Source: Lachnospiraceae bacterium
GTDB lineage: Bacteria; Bacillota; Clostridia; Lachnospirales; Lachnospiraceae
Length of the DNA: 64,000 nt
Direction of reading: 5' to 3'
Assembly: GCA_017427685.1 (NCBI GenBank)
Contig: JAFRSH010000006.1
Coordinates: 1-64,000 of the forward strand
Below the pieces are notes generated by a model, which worked only from the letters and a program-made list of their open reading frames with translations, was not told where the DNA came from and did not search any database. The position numbers and the translations under genes were made by a program. Shown piece after piece: positions 1-5,979 of this stretch. Each line of letters opens with the position of its first letter. Positions within the stretch are counted from its first letter, which is position 1.

Positions 1-943
1 CATAATCGCCATCGGCGGTGAGGACGTACCACCCATATAACCCAAATACAGAATCATCGCCATCCCTGTCATATGCGATCGGAACATTTACCCCCGGGGA
101 TGCTTTTTTTATGATCGAATCATACCCGTTGTACCATTGATTGCATTCATACAGATAAACTGCTGTGTCTTCATAAGCGGTAAGCTCTACTTTTCCTCCG
201 GCTTGCACAAAACAGCCCTCGGCCTTGGCAGAGATTTTTGTGGTCTTCTTATCATTTAGATTATTTACTATCAGCTCTGTTTTCTTAAGAAGGGTAATAT
301 CAGTTTCGAACTCATCTCCTAAATACACAAATACTCTTGCCCAGTCTCTGTTACATATTACTGATTCGATTTTTGAACCTCTGTCCCGGGAAGCAATTCC
401 ACCTGTTACTTCTGATTTTTGCCCTTCCAGAGTCAATTCTTTAACAGTACAATTCCCATCAACAACAAATTCAATCTTATCGGCGGTTGAAAGTATGACA
501 TTACCACTGACACATTCTTCAAAGAAATTAGCATCGGTTACTGTAATGTGTTTGAATAAAGCATTATTCTGAAACCAACCGTAGGGAGCAATGATTTCCA
601 GTTCCTTATTTTCGGATCCATCCACTTTCGGGATTAAATAATTTTGCGCGTCTTTAGTGTCATATTCATCTACATAATCGGGATCATCTTCATCGGGCTC
701 ATAATCATCGGGATCATAATCAGGATAATCATCCCAATGAGTCTCTCTTTCAGCCTTGTTTTTCTCATAATCAGGCTTAAAGATGATTTTTGAAACACCG
801 GAATCCTCCATCGCACTCCACAATTGAAGTTCCGTATCAACGGTAACTGTTTTCCGGCTTGCCGAATAAGCAGGCACATTACCCGCAAACAAAACAGCAA
901 CCATAACAAATGCCATAAATCCACTGATTCTTCTTTTGATCAT
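1..943 (-). CDS. secreted protein of unknown function (3' end cut by window edge)
   Basis: An open frame runs from ATG at 943 to the left edge without a stop, giving at least 314 codons. The start is supported by AGGAG seven bases upstream. The N-terminus is a typical signal peptide: MIKRR, then a hydrophobic stretch and a likely cleavage after AYSA. Residues about 55-80 are very rich in Asp, Tyr and Pro (repeated DYDPDDYEP-like text), and the rest looks like beta-rich extracellular sequence with no catalytic motif I recognise. It follows the larger beta-helix protein on the same strand, separated by a terminator-like hairpin, and has its own promoter. The family is unknown; it may be a surface or cell-wall protein whose C-terminal anchor lies outside the window. 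Confidence 0.8.
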   Translation of the reverse strand, partial: MIKRRISGFMAFVMVAVLFAGNVPAYSASRKTVTVDTELQLWSAMEDSGVSKIIFKPDYEKNKAERETHWDDYPDYDPDDYEPDEDDPDYVDEYDTKDAQNYLIPKVDGSENKELEIIAPYGWFQNNALFKHITVTDANFFEECVSGNVILSTADKIEFVVDGNCTVKELTLEGQKSEVTGGIASRDRGSKIESVICNRDWARVFVYLGDEFETDITLLKKTELIVNNLNDKKTTKISAKAEGCFVQAGGKVELTAYEDTAVYLYECNQWYNGYDSIIKKASPGVNVPIAYDRDGDDSVFGLYGWYVLTADGDY

Positions 944-1043
944 AGCTACTCCTTTTATACGCAGAAACAAAATAATTACTGGACTTCTTCACTTTCCGGC
1001 CTGCTCAATCCTGCACATCCGTAAAACATGCAAGAATCAGTTA

Positions 1044-1072
1044 ATTATAGCATGTATTTTGTCATTTTTCAA
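1044..1072 (-). promoter_or_regulatory. sigma-A type promoter for the 1..943 gene
   Basis: On the minus strand there is TTGAAA (1067-1072), a 17-base spacer and TATAAT (1044-1049), about 100 bases upstream of the ATG at 943. Box quality and position support a housekeeping promoter. Confidence 0.65.
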
Positions 1073-1123
1073 TATTGTTTGTAACCTTGTGAAAATGATT
1101 ACCGTCTCTGCGCTTACACAACA

Positions 1124-1147
1124 AAAAAGCATCGGATGCCTTTTTCT
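1124..1147 (-). terminator. probable bidirectional terminator after the beta-helix gene
   Basis: On the minus strand an A-run, GGCATCCGATGC and TTTTTT form a short GC stem extended by A-T pairs with a T tract. It lies about 140 bases past the stop at 1283, so three further hairpins are included in the 3' untranslated region. Confidence 0.5.
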
Positions 1148-1260
1148 TGTTATCTCCGTGCGCTCGGAGATAACAGGGACTTTCACCCTTTGGAGCGCGC
1201 CATGGCGCGCAAACCGAAATATGCTCCGCAGCACCAATTTGAACCGCAGAGCATATCGAA
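1148..1260. repeat. cluster of inverted repeats between two secreted-protein genes
   Basis: There are three palindromes: an 11 bp perfect stem with a 6-base loop (1148-1158 with 1165-1175), a 16 bp perfect palindrome GCGCGCCATGGCGCGC (1195-1210), and an 8 bp stem ATATGCTC/GAGCATAT around 1228-1256. None has a T tract on the minus strand, so they are not simple terminators. The rest of the 944-1282 gap holds only a promoter and a terminator. Confidence 0.55.
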
Positions 1261-1282
1261 TCTGAAACTATACTACTTCAAG

Positions 1283-4200
1283 TCAAGAATTAAGCGAGTA
1301 TCTTGAATATATAAATACAGCTTTCTTACCGATTCCGGCTTTTCTGATCATCTTGCAAATCTTTTCGAATTCTTCTTCAGTCACGCCTTTGATCGTGATA
1401 GTCACTCGCTTTTTGTCTCCGACGCCTTTAAAAGCATTCTTTCCGATGCTCTCAAGGCTCGAGGCGTTGATCGTGATACTCTTCAGGTTTGTCATGTTCC
1501 TGAACGCAGAGCTGCCGATCCCGGTCACGTTTTCTCCGATCGTCAGCTTGGTAACTGCCTTGTTGTTCTTTAAGGCACCCTTTCCGATCTCTGTTACAAC
1601 GAAGTATTGCTCGTTTACCCAGATTTCAGCGGGGAGCTTAAAGGTCGTGCCGATCACTTCCACTGCTGTCAGAGAGATTTTCGTGTCAGACTTTGCTTCA
1701 GCATCATCTATAACTGACGTGTACTCTGCCTTAACTCCGTTTCCTGCGGCATCAGTCTTCTCGGTAACAACCTTTGTTACGCCATCTGTACCGGTTGTGG
1801 CCTCCTTAAGCGAAGTCCTGCCATCCGCGTAACTCTTTCCTTCCGTGGAGATCAGAGTGCCATCAGCCGTCAGTTCTTTAACCTTGGTGCTGACTGTGCC
1901 GGACTTTGTGGTAGTAACGGATGTTTCCTTCTTTGATCCATCCGCCTTCTCATTAAAGGTCTGAACTACTGTTGTTCCGTTCTTCTTTGTCCTGGTGTAC
2001 TCGTACTTGTACTCAACGAACTTCCCGTCTTTATCTCTTACAGTCTCCCTTGTGATGCTGCCGTCCGCGAGTTTCGTGACAGAGATCTCCGAGATCGTTC
2101 CGTCAGAGTTCTTCACTTCAGTCGTGGTAGTACGTCCGTCGTCTTTCTTTTCAACCGGCTTCGGTTCCTCAGGATAATAAGATGGCTGATAAACAGGCGC
2201 AGTTACTGCAGGTTCTGTTATCAAAAACTCTGCTGTAGCAGTTCCACCAGTGTAATTCGCAGTTTCTGCGACGGTCGCCTTCACAACATATTCTCCGGGT
2301 TCTGTCGGTACCGCGTTATCCACATATGCGTTATCATCTTCTGACTGCTTTTTGTATGCATATGTAACAGTTCCATTTCCGGAGTTACCGTTGAGAACCG
2401 GCATTTTCGCTGTTTTGCCTTTCCCCCAGCCCTCTTGTGTAAGTGAAAGATTAAGGCTCGCCTTACTAATTCCGGCAGAAACACTGTATTTGATCGAGCT
2501 TTTATAGTCATTGTCTCCTTCAACCATGTAGAAGACTGTGTATGTTCCGGCTGCTGTTGCCGTGGGGATGTCAGCGCTGAAGGTTCCGTTTTCTGACTGG
2601 CTGTACTTAAGGGTTCCTCCCCTACTTGAGCCCGCTGTTATCAGATTCTGTGCATATCCCGTATACTCAGGACTTGTTGCCACAGGCGCAGTAATAACCG
2701 GATCTTCTTTTACAGCGTAATCCGCAGCTGCGGTAACGCCGTCAACCGTAATCTTGGCTGTATAGTTTCCTTTTGCGGTTGGAGCGTCGCCACGCAACTG
2801 TCCGTTTTCATCATAATACTCGATCTGTGACTCCGAAACTTCTTCGTCCCCTGTTTTGCCAAGCGCTACGTTGAAGTTTTCAACGCCCTCAAGTACTGCT
2901 TTTTCACTGTTTTCTTTACCAAAAACGATTTCTGTGGGTGCCTTTATGGCAAGATCAATACTCTGTTTATTGCCATCTCCATCAATATATATCGCATTTA
3001 TAGCACTTCCCGAGGCAGTCAAAAGACCGCTGTGATTCTTGTATACGATGACATATCTCTTGATTTGATCAAATGTCCCACTTTCGCTTAAATCAATAAA
3101 ATCGAAGTCCTCATTTGTCGAGGTAAAGAATTGAATTCCAGCAGGCAAGCCGAAACCGGCAGGACTTGATACATTATTGACATATTCTATTCCAGGCGCA
3201 TAATTAGAATATTTGTTATTTAGACCTCCTAACGACTCTATCATTCCTCCGGTTATCGTTATGCTTGCACCCTTCTTACTACCTCCGATGCCGCTTCCTG
3301 CGTTAGTTGTACTTTTTCCACCGATTGCCGTCACCCTTCCTCCGGTTATCGTTATATCTTCTATTAACCCGATTCCATGCTGGCCTCTTCCACCGATTGC
3401 CGTCACCTCTCCTCCGGTTATCGTTATACTTCCGCCATTTGAGCTGCCTCCGATTCCATACCCTTCTTGTCCTCCATCTGCAGTAACCTTCCCTCCGGTT
3501 ATCAGTATTCTTTCCTCTGCTCCCCTAACTCCACATCCAATCCCGGCTCCGTAACTACTTCCGGCAGTTATTACCTTTCCTCCTGAAATCGTTATAATGA
3601 CACCGGTCCCCCCGTACGCACCTCCGATTCCGGCTCCTCTGTCACCGATGGCTGTTACTTCTCCTCCGGTTATTGTTATACTTCCTCCCGTTCCATAAAA
3701 CCCACCTCCAATTCCTGCTCCGTACCAACCAGCCGTGGCCGTTACTTCTCCTCCACTTATTATTATATATCCTCCCTTTCCATAATGTCCGCCTCCGATC
3801 CCGGCTCCGTAAGAATCAAACATCGATTCGACGGTGGCTGTTACCTTTCCTCCGTTTATGGTAATGCTTCCGACGTCCTCTCGGTTTCCGCCTCCGATTC
3901 CGGCTTCATTTTCTCCTCCGGTTGCCCGTAGCTCGCCCGCTGTTGTATTCGCTCCGTTTATAGTTCCCTGTCCGTAGATAGTCAGAGCGTTTCCGCTTGC
4001 GACATTTATACCTTTGGCTGCTGTAAACACGCAGTTGTCCTTCAATATAAGATTAACAGTTCCGGAAACCGTGATCCTTTCACTGACCGTAACCGTTCCT
4101 TCCGCAACATACCAACTCTCCCCCTCGGATCCGTTAAATGTAGTAGTACTCCCGGTAATTATCTCATAAATGGTACAGCTTTTTTCCTCAAATCTCCCGT

Positions 4201-4337
4201 TAGTATCGTTGTAGTAGAGGTACGGCACCGGCGTCAGAGTCGCCTTCGCTTCTTCCTTCTCAAACCCGGTAAGGCATAAAAACGATCATGCTGACAACGA
4301 GTACCATCCCAAGCATTTTTCTAACCTTGCTTCCCAT
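1283..4337 (-). CDS. large surface protein: beta-helix, Ig-like and leucine-rich-repeat domains, apparent frameshift in the signal peptide
   Basis: The long frame encodes 981 residues from GTG 4228. Residues about 90-330 are glycine-rich repeats (AGIGGG and SITITGGEVTA motifs every ~23-30 residues) typical of right-handed beta-helix carbohydrate-binding or adhesin proteins. Then come Ig-like modules (about 420-670), a Thr/Lys/Asp-rich segment of DGT-type repeats, and a C-terminal LRR_5/BspA-like region (IGKGALKNN, IGSSAFRNM, IGKNAFKG). No LPXTG signal is visible. Upstream, ATG 4335-4337 with a perfect AGGAGG site opens a signal peptide (MGSKVRKMLGMVLVVSMIV) that stops at 4260 in the other frame. 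Removing one base near the A5 run at 4278-4282 would join both parts into about 1017 residues with a plausible AKA cleavage site. Function is inferred: surface binding. Confidence 0.75.
3230..3910 (-). repeat. in-frame tandem repeats coding the beta-helix rungs
   Basis: The nucleotide words CCTCCGGTTATCGTTAT and CCGATTCCGGCTCC recur about every 70-90 bases in this part of the gene. They encode the ITITGG and GAGIGGG rungs of the surface protein. Copies are diverged but alignable, so this is internal coding repetition rather than a CRISPR array. Confidence 0.75.
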
Positions 4338-4540
4338 AAGATCCTCCTCATTTCTTTCAGTCACCCGTACAACCGGGCTATTAAAGCGCTGTTAAGAATT
4401 GCGCAATCCTCTGCTATTAATATACGACAAACTATCCGATCTGCCTCTCCGGAAGAGTATTCCTATTTCTAATATTTTAAGGTATTTCTCCATCAAATGG
4501 AAGTAGGTTGTTATCTCTGATACAGATTTGCGCATAACCA

Positions 4541-4914
4541 TCTACGCGTGCAACGCGAGACCAAGCGTGTTGCGCATTACCGTTGCGCAACTCGCGACGC
4601 GCCGGACGTAAACGTTTCACTTACGTCCGGCGGGGGATCCGTTTTCACATGGGTCACGCAATAACGGGTCCTGTTCTATGCGCGCAGCGCGAGACCCAGC
4701 ATCACGAGCGACGCCTAGCGAGTGATGCGATGCTCCGAGTGCAAACGGTTCAATTGCACTCGGAGGGGGAGCCGTCTATGCGTGCAGCGCGAGACCCAGC
4801 GAGTTGCGCATTACCGTTGCGCAACACGCGATGCGCCGGACGTAAACGTTTCACTTACGTCCGGCGGGGGATCCGTTTTCACATGGGTCACGTGAAAACG
4901 GGCCCCGTCTACGC
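4541..4914. repeat. modular inverted-repeat array next to tRNA-Gly
   Basis: A 26-base module containing GCRRCGCGAGAC starts at 4541, 4675 and 4775, and its first ten bases recur at 4905-4914. Between the copies lie stem-loops: an 11 bp stem GCCGGACGTAA/TTACGTCCGGC with a 9-base loop (4601-4631, repeated at 4835-4865), a 10 bp stem CCGAGTGCAA/TTGCACTCGG with a similar 9-base loop (about 4736-4763), and a 10 bp stem CCGTTTTCAC/GTGAAAACGG (about 4874-4902). About 90 bases at 4569-4658 are nearly identical to 4803-4892. No credible reading frame spans it. The remaining gap 4338-4540 holds only the upstream region of the beta-helix gene. Confidence 0.7.
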
Positions 4915-4920
4915 GTTTAT

Positions 4921-4958
4921 AACAAAAAAAGAACACCGACCGGTGTTCTTTTTTTGTT
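4921..4958 (-). terminator. strong bidirectional terminator after tRNA-Gly
   Basis: A perfect palindrome of A7-GAACACCG, AC and CGGTGTTC-T7 starts four bases after the tRNA 3' end. The T run on each strand makes it an efficient intrinsic terminator both for the tRNA and for any read-through of the neighbouring repeat array. Confidence 0.9.
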
Positions 4959-4961
4959 ATA

Positions 4962-5033
4962 AGCGCGAGACGGGGATCGAACCCGCGATCTTCGCCTTGG
5001 CAAGGCGACGTACTACCACTGTACCACTCGCGC
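4962..5033 (-). tRNA. tRNA-Gly (anticodon GCC)
   Basis: The minus strand folds into a 72-base cloverleaf. The acceptor stem is GCGCGAG/CTCGCGC, the anticodon arm is CGCCTTGCCAAGGCG with GCC in the loop, and the T-arm contains GGTTCGATCCC. CCA is not encoded. It has its own consensus promoter upstream and its own terminator immediately downstream, so it is a single-gene transcription unit. The 10 bases at its 3' end recur in the adjacent repeat array. Confidence 0.95.
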
Positions 5034-5073
5034 ATTTCTTCGTGTTTGTGTTCTCTCTCAACACGCAAGTTCG

Positions 5074-5102
5074 ATTATACAGTGCGACCCCCTGATTGTC
5101 AA
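5074..5102 (-). promoter_or_regulatory. consensus promoter of tRNA-Gly
   Basis: TTGACA (5097-5102), a 17-base spacer and TATAAT (5074-5079) on the minus strand, about 40 bases before the tRNA 5' end. Both boxes match consensus exactly. Confidence 0.85.
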
Positions 5103-5147
5103 CCATTTAAATTGTCTTTTTTGTTTCAAAGTTTTCAGAAAATTAAT

Positions 5148-5186
5148 CGACCGAAACGCACTCTCAGGAGAGACGCATTTCGGCCG
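5148..5186 (-). terminator. probable terminator of the YjfB-like gene
   Basis: A long imperfect hairpin (CCGAAA and CTCT segments pairing with TTTCGG and AGAG) begins 26 bases after the stop at 5213 and is followed on the minus strand by ATTAATTTTCTG. Confidence 0.55.
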
Positions 5187-5212
5187 ACTGACTGTCTGAA
5201 CCTGTTCTTCTT

Positions 5213-5497
5213 TTAAACTCTGACATCCACATTCCCTCCTACAGCCGGATTAACCGACCTCTCCATGGAAGAACGCATCATGTCGATGAGCGCCTGACCG
5301 CCCTGCTCCGTAACGTCGAGCGTCTTGGCCATAACGGACTCCGCAACCTGATTCTGAACCTTAACGGTGCTCATGGCGACCGACAGATCAGGGATCGAGT
5401 AGGGATCCATTGCGCTGATATCAATTCCTGCCATAACTGTTTGACCCGAAGAAAGCGAACGGGCATCGGTCTCTTCTTTTTCCGATGCCCTCATCAT
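5213..5497 (-). CDS. YjfB-like putative motility protein
   Basis: The encoded protein is at most 94 residues. Its C-terminal ~60 residues match the pattern of the YjfB family (PF14070): VAMSTVKVQNQVAESVMAKTLD, then QALIDMM and the terminal NPAVGGNVDVRV. Members are small soluble proteins linked to motility by context; the mechanism is unknown. The start is uncertain. ATG 5497 overlaps a five-codon frame (ATG 5508 to TGA 5494) in an ATGA arrangement preceded by AGGAGAC. An internal ATG at 5434 (MAGIDIS) would fit the family better but lacks a good ribosome site, and a 9 bp hairpin lies between the two (5461-5490). The gene sits behind an unusual leader with four Shine-Dalgarno repeats. No flagellar genes are in the window. 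Confidence 0.7.
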   Translation of the reverse strand: MMRASEKEETDARSLSSGQTVMAGIDISAMDPYSIPDLSVAMSTVKVQNQVAESVMAKTLDVTEQGGQALIDMMRSSMERSVNPAVGGNVDVRV

Positions 5498-5523
5498 ATA
5501 TCATTCATATAGATTTATGTCTC

Positions 5524-5757
5524 CTTCGGACCGTACCTCCTTCTGTAATTATAGTTCCGGATTTTGATCAACTACGATCAGCTAAAGATTTCCTTTGGAC
5601 CGTACCTCCTTGCTCAGATTTTCCGGTTCTCCCAGTTCCCTGCCCCGGTCTGATGACCTAACTTAAGTATCCTTTGGAATGTACCTCCTTCTGTAAGTAT
5701 AGTTCCGAGGATTGGTCGACTACGACCTACTTATGTTTTTGTTGGACCGTACCTCCT
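5524..5757 (-). promoter_or_regulatory. leader RNA with four tandem Shine-Dalgarno repeats
   Basis: Four copies of A(A)GGAGGTACGGTCC(A/G)A occur on the minus strand, with the AGGAGGT core at 5751-5757, 5683-5689, 5604-5610 and 5535-5541 (spacings 68, 79 and 69). Three of them carry AAGGAGGT, fully complementary to the 16S 3' end, yet none has a start codon 5-12 bases downstream. Between copies are small hairpins whose stems differ but still pair: GGTCG/CGACC (5714-5727), GGTC/GACC (5647-5658) and TGATC/GATCA (5565-5580). They are followed in two units by CCGGAACTATA-like text. The 5498-5979 gap holds this leader, its promoter and the next gene's terminator. Confidence 0.7.
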
Positions 5758-5799
5758 AAAAAGATTTCTTTCGTCTACCTTTCTGATTGGTATGACTGA

Positions 5800-5828
5800 A
5801 TTATACGCCCGTGGCTCCGAATTGTCAA
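5800..5828 (-). promoter_or_regulatory. consensus promoter driving the multi-Shine-Dalgarno leader
   Basis: TTGACA (5823-5828), a 17-base spacer and TATAAT (5800-5805) on the minus strand. The predicted start near 5793 gives a ~296-base untranslated leader before ATG 5497. Confidence 0.85.
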
Positions 5829-5950
5829 GCGTATTTTGAAATTATTTCACAATTTACTATTATTTATTTTGTAATATTGTCTATTGTGTGCGCAATTCAC
5901 CAATCTTGTATTTTATAGTCACACATTTCACATGCTGCAAACATTACGAA

Positions 5951-5971
5951 AGCCGGCGATCCGCGCCGGCT
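5951..5971 (-). terminator. terminator-like hairpin after the REC-GGDEF-EAL-PAS gene
   Basis: A perfect 8 bp stem AGCCGGCG/CGCCGGCT with a 5-base loop lies 9 bases past the stop at 5980. The T tract after it on the minus strand is weak (TTCGTAATG). Confidence 0.6.
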
Positions 5972-5979
5972 CTCATGTA

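Noticed and set aside
670..924. An 84-codon minus-strand frame near the left edge
   Set aside because: It overlaps, in another frame, the open secreted-protein gene 1..943, which has the ribosome site and signal peptide.
3230..3910. Regular repeats resembling a CRISPR array
   Set aside because: Repeats are diverged, in frame and encode beta-helix rungs; there are no unique spacers or cas genes.
4541..4914. Integron attC array
   Set aside because: The hairpins lack RYYYAAC and GTTRRRY core sites, and no integrase or cassette genes are present.
4583..5095. A 170-codon plus-strand reading frame through the hairpin array and tRNA-Gly
   Set aside because: It translates inverted repeats and the antisense of a tRNA (GIEPAIFALARRRTT is the usual tRNA artefact); no ribosome site.
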